The notes under the pieces were generated by a model. That model was given only the letters and a program-made list of their open reading frames with translations, was not told where the DNA came from and did no database searches. From Gp6-AA40 sp035492455 (lineage in GTDB: Bacteria > Acidobacteriota > Vicinamibacteria > Vicinamibacterales > UBA2999): DNA of 64,000 bases. Below are positions 53,894-62,172 of this stretch, one piece after another (within the stretch, counting starts at the first letter, position 1; every line of letters starts with the position of its first letter). Position numbers and translations under genes: made by a program. The DNA lies in assembly GCA_035492455.1 (NCBI GenBank), contig DATJJE010000041.1:1-64000 (forward strand), given 5' to 3'.

Positions 53894-55336
53894 CTATCTA
53901 TTTTTCAATGACTTACGTCTGATTTCTGGTCGTTCGAGGATCACCACCGTCTCGATGTGTGCAGTATGGGGAAACATGTCCACGGGTTGGAGCGCGCGAA
54001 TCTGGTAACCGCTTCGCGAAATAGCGCGAAGGTCTGCCGCCAGCGCCTCGGGGTTGCACGATATATAAATCGCAACGGGGGGCCGAATTCGCGCGAACAA
54101 CTCGGTAATGACGAACGGCGAACATCCTTCCCGCGGGGGATCGAGTACGGCGACCTCCACGTCACTAATCGACTGCAACGCGCTTTCGACGCGCCGTCCG
54201 ATGAAGCGGCAGCGTCCCTGCGCTGCGGGATTGAGCAGCAGCGCGGCTTCGCCGTCGGCGACGGCCAGCCGGTTCTCTTCGATGGCGATCACTTCATTGC
54301 CGGCACGTGCCAGCGGAATCGCGAACAGTCCGCTTCCTGCGTAGAGGTCCAGAACGCGGCGCGGTGTTTCAACGTGGTCAAGGACGAGGCCCACGAGGAG
54401 CTCGGCGGCGAGAACGTTCGTTTGAAAGAATGCGGCGGGTGACATCAGGAACGATGCGCCAGCCACGTGTTCCCGCATTCGCGCCGTGCCGTGCAGGTGC
54501 CGCGTCGCCGCCCCGAAGATGAATGCGTCGTCGCGCGCGTGGATGTTGAGATGCATCGACGTGGGTGGCGACTGGTCGAGCAGGCGCCGCGTCGCGGCGC
54601 GCACCCGTCGATCGCGATCGCTCGAAACGATCAGCGTCGCCATCAGTTCAGGTGTGTGGCAACCGGAGCGAATGGCGAGACTGCGCAGCGTCCCTCGATT
54701 GCCATCCGCGGACTCCAGCCCCGCCGCTACAAAGGTGTCGCGCGCCGCAAATGCGAACGTGTTCCCTCGCTCGTCGTGCACGGGACATTCGACGACGGGA
54801 ATGACGCGGCGCGAGCCGCGCACGTAATGTCCCATCGTCAGCGTGGAGAGTCGATTGCCAAAGACGAAGTGGACCTTGTTGCGATAACCCCACGGGTCGT
54901 GAACCGGTGTCGCGGCGAGCGTCGGCCTGACCGCAGGAGCGCGCGGAACCGCCGCGCGGACAAGTCCATCCACGAGCTCGGATTTCAGCCGAAGCTGCTC
55001 GGGATAGGCGATGTGCTGCCACGTGCAGCCGCCACACGCTCCAAGACCCGGCTCCGCATCGATGCCGAAATGGCGGCAGCGAGGGGCCACGCGGTGCGCC
55101 GACGGACGCAGCACGTCAACAAGCGTTGCCGCGCGCACGCGCTCGGACAGACGGACGCGCACGCGCTCGCCTGGGATCGTGAACGGAACCGAGATGCGCT
55201 GCCCGCGCAAGGTCGCCAAGCCGTCGCCGTTTGCGGCGAGCGCCTCGATGTCGACCTCTACGACTTGTCCTCCAGATCGTCTCGCCGAGGTGCCAGAGGC
55301 GCGATGGCGGAAGCGCGGAGCGCGAACGTCGGTCAA
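53894..55336 (-). CDS. RNA (uracil-5-)-methyltransferase, RumA/TrmA family
   Basis: 480 residues from TTG at 55336, directly after the FKBP stop codon. N-terminal TRAM domain (VVEVDIEALAANGDGLATL), iron-sulfur-type cysteines (APRCRHFG...GACGGCTWQHI), SAM motif VLDLYAGSGLFAIPLA, and the catalytic Cys in YISCNPEALAADL. It methylates C5 of a uridine in 23S rRNA or tRNA; the exact position is not assignable here. FKBP and this gene are probably transcribed together from the leaderless promoter at 55763-55768. Confidence 0.92.
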   Translation of the reverse strand: MTDVRAPRFRHRASGTSARRSGGQVVEVDIEALAANGDGLATLRGQRISVPFTIPGERVRVRLSERVRAATLVDVLRPSAHRVAPRCRHFGIDAEPGLGACGGCTWQHIAYPEQLRLKSELVDGLVRAAVPRAPAVRPTLAATPVHDPWGYRNKVHFVFGNRLSTLTMGHYVRGSRRVIPVVECPVHDERGNTFAFAARDTFVAAGLESADGNRGTLRSLAIRSGCHTPELMATLIVSSDRDRRVRAATRRLLDQSPPTSMHLNIHARDDAFIFGAATRHLHGTARMREHVAGASFLMSPAAFFQTNVLAAELLVGLVLDHVETPRRVLDLYAGSGLFAIPLARAGNEVIAIEENRLAVADGEAALLLNPAAQGRCRFIGRRVESALQSISDVEVAVLDPPREGCSPFVITELFARIRPPVAIYISCNPEALAADLRAISRSGYQIRALQPVDMFPHTAHIETVVILERPEIRRKSLKNR

Positions 55337-55756
55337 CTAACTCACGTTGAGCAGCTCGACGTCGAAGACGAGCGTTGCATCTGGCGGAATGACGCCGCCG
55401 GCACCTTGCGATCCATATCCCAGATCCGGCGGAATCGTCAGCGTGCGCTGGCCACCAACTTTCATCCCCGCGACGCCCTGATCCCATCCTGGAATCACTT
55501 CGCCCGCGCCGAGACGGAAGGTGAACGGCTCGCCGCCGCGCGAGCTGTCGAACTGACGGCCCTTGTGGTCCGTCTTGCCTTCATCGTAGAGCCAGCCCGT
55601 GTAGTGGACCGACACACGCCGGCCTGGTGTGGCCTCTGCGCCCGTGCCCGCCCTCACGTCCTGCTTCATCAATTGCGTGATGTTCGAATGTCCCATATTG
55701 TCTCCGCCGCATGCGGCAAGCACGCTGATGAGCAGAGCCATCGCCACACGTTTCAT
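55337..55756 (-). CDS. FKBP-type peptidyl-prolyl isomerase lipoprotein
   Basis: 139 residues from ATG at 55756. Signal sequence MKRVAMALLISVLAAC with lipobox LAAC at Cys16. The FKBP domain has VHYTGWLYDEG, FDSSRGGEPFTFRLGAGEVIPGWDQGVAGMKVGGQRTL-type features and the C-terminal strand ATLVFDVELLNV. A periplasmic, membrane-anchored proline isomerase. The ATG sits six bases after TATAAT, so the mRNA is probably leaderless. Confidence 0.93.
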   Translation of the reverse strand: MKRVAMALLISVLAACGGDNMGHSNITQLMKQDVRAGTGAEATPGRRVSVHYTGWLYDEGKTDHKGRQFDSSRGGEPFTFRLGAGEVIPGWDQGVAGMKVGGQRTLTIPPDLGYGSQGAGGVIPPDATLVFDVELLNVS

Positions 55757-55762
55757 GCCCCG

Positions 55763-55768
55763 ATTATA
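55763..55768 (-). promoter_or_regulatory. -10 box of a leaderless FKBP promoter
   Basis: TATAAT on the minus strand ends six bases before the A of the FKBP ATG. Transcription should therefore start at or next to the start codon. No clear -35 was seen. Confidence 0.6.
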
Positions 55769-55802
55769 GGTGCGTGGCACTGCAGTTGCTCTGATGCAGG
55801 TC

Positions 55803-57110
55803 ATGCGTGGTGCTCGCGTCATCATTGCGGGAGCGGGGCTAGCCGGACTAACGGCGGCGCATGAACTTGCCGTTGCCGGCGCCGCGGTCACCGTGATTGA
55901 CGCGCGCGATTACGCCGGCGGACGCGTTCGCACGGTTCGCGCGTTTCCCTCCAGCCAGCATGCGGAGCTTGGCGGCGAATTCATTGAACCCGACCACAAG
56001 GAAATGGTCGGCCTCTGCAAGCAGTTCGCCCTCCCGCTCGTTCGCGTGCTGCGCGCCGGCTTCACGCATCGGTTCCGTGATGCGACAGGAACGTATCACG
56101 TGAGCCGGACCGCGCCGTGGGATGCGCTCAGCGACGCGCTCGCGCCGCTGGTCCGGCGCTACAAATTGGCGGGCGGCAGTTCGTGCGCCGATGCGGTGCG
56201 CGAAATGGCCACCATGTCTTTGAGCGAATCGTTACGGCGGTCGAAGGCGCCGGCGGACGTCCAGCCGATGTCGAAGGCGCTGCGCGGTTTCTTTCTCGCC
56301 GATCCGGACGAGATCTCGGTGCTGCCGGTCGTGGAGCAGATTGCCAAGGGAGGATCGCCGGCACAGGTGGAGTTCCTCCGCATCCAGGGTGGCAACGATC
56401 GACTGGTCGACGCATTGATCCGCGCCACACCCGCGCGGCTGTTGCTCGGCCACTCGATTCGCGCGGTTGTCCAGGCTGTAGATCGCATCACGCTGACCGT
56501 CGTTGACGCCTCGGGCCTGACGCAGCAGATTGAAGGCGATTACCTCGTGATGACGCTGCCGGCGTCTACGCTGCGCGATGTCGAGATCCGCCCAGCGCTG
56601 CCGGATGAGCAGCAGCATGCGATCGCCAGGCTCGCGTACGGACGCGCGACGAAAGTCCTGCTTCAGAGCTCGAACGATTTGTTCGGCGACCGTCACGCTC
56701 GCGCATTTGCGACCGACGGCCGCCTGGGCGCCTTCTGGCACGCGAGCGAAGAACAGTCGGGCGGCGGCTCGATCATCGCCTTTCTCGCGGGTGGCTCGGC
56801 GAGTGCGCCGCTGCGTGATGCAGCGACCGACGGCGCCGGGACACTGCTTGCGGACCTGTGCTGGCTGCGCATGAATGGCGCGTCGATCACAGCCGTGCAC
56901 ATCGGCGACTGGACAGCCGATCCATGGGCGCGCGGCGGCTACGCCTTCCTCGACCCCGCGTTCGATCCCGCGTGGCGACCCCTGCTCGCCCGGCGCGCCG
57001 GGCGCATCGTCTTCGCGGGCGAACACACCAGCGAGCGCTGGCAGGGATACATGAACGGCGCTGTTGAATCGGGACACCGCGCCGCGCGCGAGCTGCTCGA
57101 ACAACAGTAA
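55803..57110 (+). CDS. FAD-dependent amine-oxidase-like protein
   Basis: About 435 residues from ATG at 55803 (ATG at 55794 and GTG at 55770 are alternatives). FAD-binding VIIAGAGLAGLTAAHELAVAG with DYAGGRVRT, then ELGGEFIEPDH. Near the C-terminus RIVFAGEHTSERWQGYMNGAVESGHRAA is the flavin-contacting end of monoamine/polyamine oxidases and related dehydrogenases. Substrate unknown. Divergent from the FKBP gene, with start codons about 47 bases apart. Confidence 0.87.
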   Translation: MRGARVIIAGAGLAGLTAAHELAVAGAAVTVIDARDYAGGRVRTVRAFPSSQHAELGGEFIEPDHKEMVGLCKQFALPLVRVLRAGFTHRFRDATGTYHVSRTAPWDALSDALAPLVRRYKLAGGSSCADAVREMATMSLSESLRRSKAPADVQPMSKALRGFFLADPDEISVLPVVEQIAKGGSPAQVEFLRIQGGNDRLVDALIRATPARLLLGHSIRAVVQAVDRITLTVVDASGLTQQIEGDYLVMTLPASTLRDVEIRPALPDEQQHAIARLAYGRATKVLLQSSNDLFGDRHARAFATDGRLGAFWHASEEQSGGGSIIAFLAGGSASAPLRDAATDGAGTLLADLCWLRMNGASITAVHIGDWTADPWARGGYAFLDPAFDPAWRPLLARRAGRIVFAGEHTSERWQGYMNGAVESGHRAARELLEQQ

Positions 57111-57192
57111 CTTCCAACTTCCAAGTTCCAACCTCCAACTTCCGATAACGTGTATCGTCTTGGTAGTTGGACGTTGGTAGTTGGGAGTTCCT
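57111..57192. repeat. Intergenic inverted repeat of AACTTCCAACTTCC-like words
   Basis: Left side (57111-57143) iterates CTTCCAACTTCCAAGTTCCAA-type words. The right side (57160-57192) iterates TTGGTAGTTGGACGTTGGTAG-type words, roughly their complement. It lies between the flavoprotein and sppA genes and resembles in style the repeat at 2166-2247. It could fold into a long imperfect RNA hairpin. Confidence 0.55.
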
Positions 57193-57196
57193 TCGT

Positions 57197-57202
57197 AGGA
57201 GG
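57197..57202 (+). promoter_or_regulatory. Shine-Dalgarno AGGAGG for sppA
   Basis: A full AGGAGG ends five bases before GTG at 57208 and fixes that start rather than the GTG at 57206 in another frame. It is one of the strongest ribosome sites in the window. Confidence 0.75.
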
Positions 57203-57207
57203 TCCGT

Positions 57208-58968
57208 GTGGCTGTTCGGCGCGGCGTTGCCATCGTACTCACTTTGATCACGCTCGCCGTGATCGGCTCATTCCTCGGCGTTGCGTTCATGTACATGCTC
57301 GTGTCGCGCGGACCATCAATCGCCGACGATTCGACGCTGGTACTGCGCCCCGCCGGAGCTCTGCAGGACACGGAGCCGGACGATGTCGTCGGTCAGCTCA
57401 TTGCGAGCGAGACGACGACCGTACGCGGTTTCGTCGAGAGTCTGCGGCTGGCAAAGCGCGATCCGCGCATCACCGGCGTGCTGCTGATGCCGTCGTCCCT
57501 CGATTCGCCGTTCTGGGGGAAGGTGCAGGAGCTGCGTGATGCGGTGCTCGACTTCCGCAAGTCAGGCAAGGTGGTGGTCGCATTTCTCGAATTCGGCGGC
57601 GATCGCGAGTACTACCTCGCGAGCGCGGCAGACAAGGTGTACTTGCTGCCGACGAGCGCGCTCGATCTCACAGGTGTCGCGTCGTATGAAGTGTTCGTGC
57701 GCGGCACGCTCGACAAGCTGGGTGCGTATCCGGATTTCCTGCAGATCGGCGATTACAAAACCGCGGTCAACCAGCTGACGCAGAAGTCGTTCACTCCTGC
57801 GCATCGCGAGATGACCGAGTCGCTCAACGGCGATATGTACGGGCAGCTGGTACGTGGCATCGCGTCGGCGCGTAAGAAGACCGAAGCGGAAATGCGGCAG
57901 CTGCTGGATCAGGGGCCGTTCGCCCCTGAGGATGCGGTCAAATACGGGCTCGTTGACGGTCTCGCATATGAAGACCAACTCGACGATCGCATCCCGCAGC
58001 TCCGCCAGGGCGGCGAGATGCGCCGAGTCGACGGCGGCGATTATCAGCGCGTCACGGCGCGGTCGCTCGGCATCCGGCCATCGTCGAGGATCGCCGTGCT
58101 GTACGCATCCGGCGTGATCGCGTCGGGCAGGAGCGGCTATGATCCGGGCAACGGCGCGGTCGTCGGTTCCGACACTTTCGTCGAGCAAGTGCGGCGACTT
58201 CGCGAGGACGATTCAATCAAGGCAATCGTGCTGCGCGTCGACAGCCCCGGTGGTTCTTCCGTTGCGTCCGATGTGATGTGGCGTGAGCTGGTCATCACCC
58301 GCGACCAGAAACCCTCGCGGCCGCTCATCACATCGATGTCCGACCTCGCTGCGTCTGGCGGTTATTACATCTCGGTGCCTGGTCAGGCAATCGTCGCGCA
58401 GCCGGGCACGCTGACGGGTTCGATCGGCATCTTCGCGGGCAAGATCGTCATCGAAGGCACACTCGACAAAGTCGGTGTCACGACTGAAACGGTGAAGTCG
58501 GGCAAGAACTCGGACATTTACTCGCCCTTCGCACGCTTCTCGCCGGAGCAGCGCGTGAAGGTGGGACAGTACATGGACGGCTTCTACAAAAACTTCGTCA
58601 CAAAGGTGGCGCAAGGTCGGCACATGACGCCCGAAGGCGTGAACGCAATCGCGCAGGGTCGCGTCTGGACGGGGGCACAGGCGAAGGAGCGCGGCCTGGT
58701 AGACGCGCTCGGCGGACTCGACACGGCCGTCGCCATCGCGAAGCAGCGCGCGCACATTCCCGCGGATGAGGACGTCGATCTCGTCGTCTACTCGCCGCGG
58801 CGCAGCTTCTATGAAGCGCTCACGCAGTTGGGGCGCTCCTCGATATCGCTTGGCTCGTGGGGTGGGTTGATGAACGCGGGCCCGGCGATGCGGGCGCTCG
58901 CCACTCCGGTGACCGCCTTCCGGCGCGGCGAGCCGCTTGCGCTAATGCCTTACGCGTTTATTCGTTAG
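57208..58968 (+). CDS. sppA: Signal peptide peptidase SppA, 67K type
   Basis: 586 residues. One N-terminal membrane anchor (VAIVLTLITLAVIGSFLGVAF), then two tandem S49 domains. The N-terminal domain supplies the general-base Lys (TGVASYEVFVRGTLDKLG... DYKTAVNQLT region), and the C-terminal domain carries the nucleophile Ser in SDLAASGGYYIS (~residue 380). Membrane-bound protease that clears cut signal peptides. The double-domain E. coli-type length is retained. Its stop codon overlaps that of the convergent foldase gene by four bases. Confidence 0.93.
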   Translation: MAVRRGVAIVLTLITLAVIGSFLGVAFMYMLVSRGPSIADDSTLVLRPAGALQDTEPDDVVGQLIASETTTVRGFVESLRLAKRDPRITGVLLMPSSLDSPFWGKVQELRDAVLDFRKSGKVVVAFLEFGGDREYYLASAADKVYLLPTSALDLTGVASYEVFVRGTLDKLGAYPDFLQIGDYKTAVNQLTQKSFTPAHREMTESLNGDMYGQLVRGIASARKKTEAEMRQLLDQGPFAPEDAVKYGLVDGLAYEDQLDDRIPQLRQGGEMRRVDGGDYQRVTARSLGIRPSSRIAVLYASGVIASGRSGYDPGNGAVVGSDTFVEQVRRLREDDSIKAIVLRVDSPGGSSVASDVMWRELVITRDQKPSRPLITSMSDLAASGGYYISVPGQAIVAQPGTLTGSIGIFAGKIVIEGTLDKVGVTTETVKSGKNSDIYSPFARFSPEQRVKVGQYMDGFYKNFVTKVAQGRHMTPEGVNAIAQGRVWTGAQAKERGLVDALGGLDTAVAIAKQRAHIPADEDVDLVVYSPRRSFYEALTQLGRSSISLGSWGGLMNAGPAMRALATPVTAFRRGEPLALMPYAFIR

Positions 58969-60893
58969 GCACCGATGATGCGACGCGCAACGTCTGCGTT
59001 GACTTGAATTTTCATCTGCTGCTTCGCCTTGGTCATGTACGAGGAGAAGAACAGGTCTCGCCGCTCGTTGAGCAGCTGGCTGCGGAACGTTTCTTTCGCC
59101 TGGCGCACTTGATCGGGCGTGACGTCCTGACGCTCGGCGACGCGGACGATGACGCTGCCGCTCGCTGTTGAAATCGGGTTGCTGACGCCACCAGCTGGCA
59201 GGTCGAACGCCACCGCATCGACTTCAGGGCTTACACCGATGTCTGGAAGTGGTGATCCGCGACTAATCAGCTGCGATTCCTTCGCCTCGAGTCCCTGCGC
59301 CTTGGCCGCAGCGGCAAAGTCTTTCGCGGATCGCAATGTTGCGGCGATTTCGCCCGCGCGCTGCTTGCTCATATCCGCCGCTTTCATCTTGATGACGTCG
59401 TCGCGGACTTTGTCTTTCACTTCCTCGAGCTTCGGCACGTACGGATCGCGCTTGCCGGTGACCGTGATGTAGACGGGACCCCGCGGCGACTGCACCGCTT
59501 TGCTGACCTCGCCGTCCTTCATCTGGAACGCCTGCGCGGCAATCTGCGGGGCTGGTCCCAGACCGGGGATCGGTTCGTCGCGCGTGAAGAAGCCGGTCTC
59601 CGCGACCGATGCACCCGCCTCCTTACCGACCACATCGATGTCGCCGGGCTTGGTGATGCGTGCATCGAGGTCGCGCGTGCGCGTCTCGATCTGCTGGTCG
59701 ACGCGTTGCGCCGCCAGCGTTTCCTGAATTTGCGACCGCACCTCATCGAGCGTGCGCGTTCCAGCGGGCTTCTTGTCGACCACCTTGATGATGTGGAACC
59801 CGAACTGCGACTTCACGAGATCGCTAATCTGTCCCGGCTGCAGCGAGAACGCGGCCTGTTCGAACTCGGGGACCATGCGTCCTTTCGTGAAGTAATCCAG
59901 GTCGCCGCCGTTGGCTTTCGACCCATCGTCCTCGGAATACTTCTTCGCCAGCGCTGCGAAATCGGCTCCTGGCGCCTTCGCCTGTTTCAGGATGTCTTCC
60001 GCCTGCTTACGCACAGCCGCTTCGTCCTTGCCGTCGGTCTTCAGCAGGATATGGCTGGCGCGCACCTGTTCGGGCGTCTGGAATTGTTGGACGTTGGCGT
60101 TGTAATAGCTTTCGACGTCCTGCGGCGTGACCGTCACACGCGAGCGGATCTGATCGCGGTCGACGAGCAGATACTTGATCTTGCGCTGTTCGCCCTTGCG
60201 GTACTCGGCCTGATGCGCCGAGTAGTACGACGCGATGTCCGCATCCGTTACCGTCACCTTGTCGCGGAATTTGTCCGCGGTCAGGGCGACCACCTGCAGT
60301 TTCACCTTCTCGTTACGGTTCCGGTACTCGCGCTCAACGTCCGCATCGGACACCGCCATCCAGTCGGTGACGGCCGAGCGGAGCTTGTCGATCATCATGC
60401 TGCGCCGCAGGTTGTCTTCGAAATCGCCCTTGGTCATCGGCGGATACTGCGATGCGAGCAGCTGCTCGTAGCGCTGCTCGCCAATGAACCGACCGTTCTC
60501 CTGCAGCGCCGGAATCGAGAAGATCTGCTGCGCCAGCTCCTCGTCGCTGACGCGGATTCCCTGGCGTTCAGCCTCTGCCAGCGCCGCCTGCTCGTCGACC
60601 ATCTGCTGAAGGATTTGCTGGTCGATGCCGAGCTGACGCAGCAGCTGCTCGTTGATGTTTCCGCCGTACTGCTGCTGGTAAGCCTGAACCTGGTTCTGAT
60701 AGCGACGCTGGAAGTCGGCGCCGCGGATGTCCGTCCCATCGACAGTGGCGACGACGTCCGACGGGGTCGCGCCGATTGTGGTCCCCGTATTCATGTAGCT
60801 GGGGAAATACAGCGCGATGAAAGCCAGCACCACCAGAGCCAGGCTCCATTTCAGCCAGTTCTTGTGGCGACGCATCGAGTCGAGCATCGTCAT
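58965..60893 (-). CDS. Peptidyl-prolyl isomerase/foldase, PpiD/SurA type
   Basis: 642 residues. An N-terminal membrane anchor (WLKWSLALVVLAFIALYFP) is followed by the SurA_N-like domain (ADFQRRYQNQVQAYQQQYG... QLGIDQQILQQMVDEQAAL), then a parvulin rotamase domain (VRASHILLKTDGKDEAA...FAALAKKYSEDDGSKANGGDLDYFTKGRMVPEFEQAAFSL; ~270-370) and a second, degenerate parvulin-like region. It helps envelope proteins fold at the periplasmic face. A GAGGAA ribosome site lies just before the ATG. Length and order match PpiD (about 620 residues). Confidence 0.9.
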   Translation of the reverse strand: MTMLDSMRRHKNWLKWSLALVVLAFIALYFPSYMNTGTTIGATPSDVVATVDGTDIRGADFQRRYQNQVQAYQQQYGGNINEQLLRQLGIDQQILQQMVDEQAALAEAERQGIRVSDEELAQQIFSIPALQENGRFIGEQRYEQLLASQYPPMTKGDFEDNLRRSMMIDKLRSAVTDWMAVSDADVEREYRNRNEKVKLQVVALTADKFRDKVTVTDADIASYYSAHQAEYRKGEQRKIKYLLVDRDQIRSRVTVTPQDVESYYNANVQQFQTPEQVRASHILLKTDGKDEAAVRKQAEDILKQAKAPGADFAALAKKYSEDDGSKANGGDLDYFTKGRMVPEFEQAAFSLQPGQISDLVKSQFGFHIIKVVDKKPAGTRTLDEVRSQIQETLAAQRVDQQIETRTRDLDARITKPGDIDVVGKEAGASVAETGFFTRDEPIPGLGPAPQIAAQAFQMKDGEVSKAVQSPRGPVYITVTGKRDPYVPKLEEVKDKVRDDVIKMKAADMSKQRAGEIAATLRSAKDFAAAAKAQGLEAKESQLISRGSPLPDIGVSPEVDAVAFDLPAGGVSNPISTASGSVIVRVAERQDVTPDQVRQAKETFRSQLLNERRDLFFSSYMTKAKQQMKIQVNADVARRIIGA

Positions 60894-60967
60894 GGTCTAA
60901 TTCCTCAGAGCGGATTGAAGCCTCTCATCGTACGCCATTCAGCGCCGGAGCCGCAACGGTTTCATGG

Positions 60968-60973
60968 TATATT
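60968..60973 (+). promoter_or_regulatory. Candidate -10 (TATATT) for the diguanylate cyclase gene
   Basis: TATATT lies in the 123-base divergent gap, 43 bases before the GTG at 61017. The only other AT-rich block in the gap is near the opposite gene's ribosome site. No clear -35. Confidence 0.3.
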
Positions 60974-61016
60974 TGGCCGGTTTAGAAGGACTTAGCGCCC
61001 CCGCCACCTTCAAGCG

Positions 61017-62120
61017 GTGACACCTATCTCCGCCAAGTCTGACCTCCCCGATCCCGCCGCGCGCCGAACCCGTCGTGCTGATCTCGCTGCCCGCCTCAAG
61101 GGTCGCGGCCGCACGCTGCGTACGCTGCTGGAGCGGCGGGAAACACTGCTCGAGGCGGTCCGGGAGGCCAACGCCACGCTCGACCCGAAGAAGGTGGCCG
61201 GGTGGCTGGTGCATCAGGCCCGGTCGTGGATACCGTCGCCCTGTTGGGTTGTTGTTGCGCGAGATCTCAAAGGTGACTTGACCGTGATTGCTGATGAAGG
61301 GCTGACCTCGAACCTCACGCCGGCGTTGTGGGTGGCCGCACAGTCTGTGATGCGTCGCGGAGCTGAATTTTTGTCTGCAGATCTTGCAAAAGACAGCAAG
61401 GGTGCGCATGGCGTTGTTACGGGGAGCGCAATCGCGTTCCCGCTCGTCTGTCGCAACCGCACGGTTGGCGCGCTCGTCGGCCTCGATCCGGCACCCTCTT
61501 CTGCGCTCCCGGCTCTCGGGCCGGCACTCGTCCTGGCGGTCCGGTCGATTCTCGAACCGCCGGCGATTGCACTCGATAACGCGATTTCTCTCCAACGCTC
61601 GGAAGCCCGATCGGTTACCGACGACCTGACGGGTCTGTACAACTCGCGGTATCTGAACCTGGTGTTGCGGCGAGAATCGAAACGAGCATCGCGAAGCGGC
61701 CGCCCGCTGTCGCTCCTGTTCCTCGACCTCGACGGGTTCAAACAGGTGAACGACACGCACGGCCATCTTGCTGGCAGCAAAGCGCTTGTCGAGGCGGCTG
61801 CAATCATCCGCGGGAGCGCCCGCGAAACAGACGTGGCTGCCAGATTCGGGGGCGACGAATTTTCGGTGATTCTGCCCGACACGGGTCGCGACGGCGCCGT
61901 GTCCGTGGCCGAACGTATCCGTGACCGCATCAACGCCTGTCAGTTCCTGACGTCGGACGGTTTATCCATCCATCTCACCGCGTCTATTGGAGTTGCGACC
62001 CTGCCGGACGTGGCTGCTTCGGCCGAAGAGTTAATACGGGCGGCCGACGTTGCCATGTACAGGGTCAAGGACGCGGGGAAGAACGGTATTCACATCGCGC
62101 AGGAGGCCTCCGACCTTTGA
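61017..62120 (+). CDS. Diguanylate cyclase with GAF-like sensor domain
   Basis: 367 residues from GTG at 61017. Residues ~40-185 resemble a GAF domain (AIAFPLVCRNRTVGALVGLD). Residues ~200-365 are a complete GGDEF domain: DDLTGLYNSRYL, LFLDLDGFKQVNDTHGH (metal Asp), active-site RFGGDEF, and the inhibitory I-site RETD placed five residues before GGDEF. It should make cyclic di-GMP from GTP with product inhibition. Located 52 bases before mreB and within 8 kb of the polysaccharide export operon, which such a signal often controls. Confidence 0.93.
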   Translation: MTPISAKSDLPDPAARRTRRADLAARLKGRGRTLRTLLERRETLLEAVREANATLDPKKVAGWLVHQARSWIPSPCWVVVARDLKGDLTVIADEGLTSNLTPALWVAAQSVMRRGAEFLSADLAKDSKGAHGVVTGSAIAFPLVCRNRTVGALVGLDPAPSSALPALGPALVLAVRSILEPPAIALDNAISLQRSEARSVTDDLTGLYNSRYLNLVLRRESKRASRSGRPLSLLFLDLDGFKQVNDTHGHLAGSKALVEAAAIIRGSARETDVAARFGGDEFSVILPDTGRDGAVSVAERIRDRINACQFLTSDGLSIHLTASIGVATLPDVAASAEELIRAADVAMYRVKDAGKNGIHIAQEASDL

Positions 62121-62158
62121 TGCGCATTGTCCGTAGGGGCTGACCTTTAGGTCACTCC

Positions 62159-62164
62159 AAGGAG
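62159..62164 (+). promoter_or_regulatory. Shine-Dalgarno AAGGAG deciding the TTG start of mreB
   Basis: AAGGAG ends eight bases before TTG at 62173. No ATG or GTG is in frame nearby, and the protein N-terminus (LGSLFSLFSSDLAIDLGTANT) is complete from here. Confidence 0.7.
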
Positions 62165-62172
62165 TTTTCGAC

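Noticed and set aside
54467..55864. 465-residue frame opposite the RNA methyltransferase and FKBP genes
   Set aside because: Shadow of two well-recognised proteins; no motifs.
59706..60995. 429-residue frame opposite the PpiD/SurA-type gene
   Set aside because: Shadow; Leu/Arg/Val-rich with no recognisable domain.
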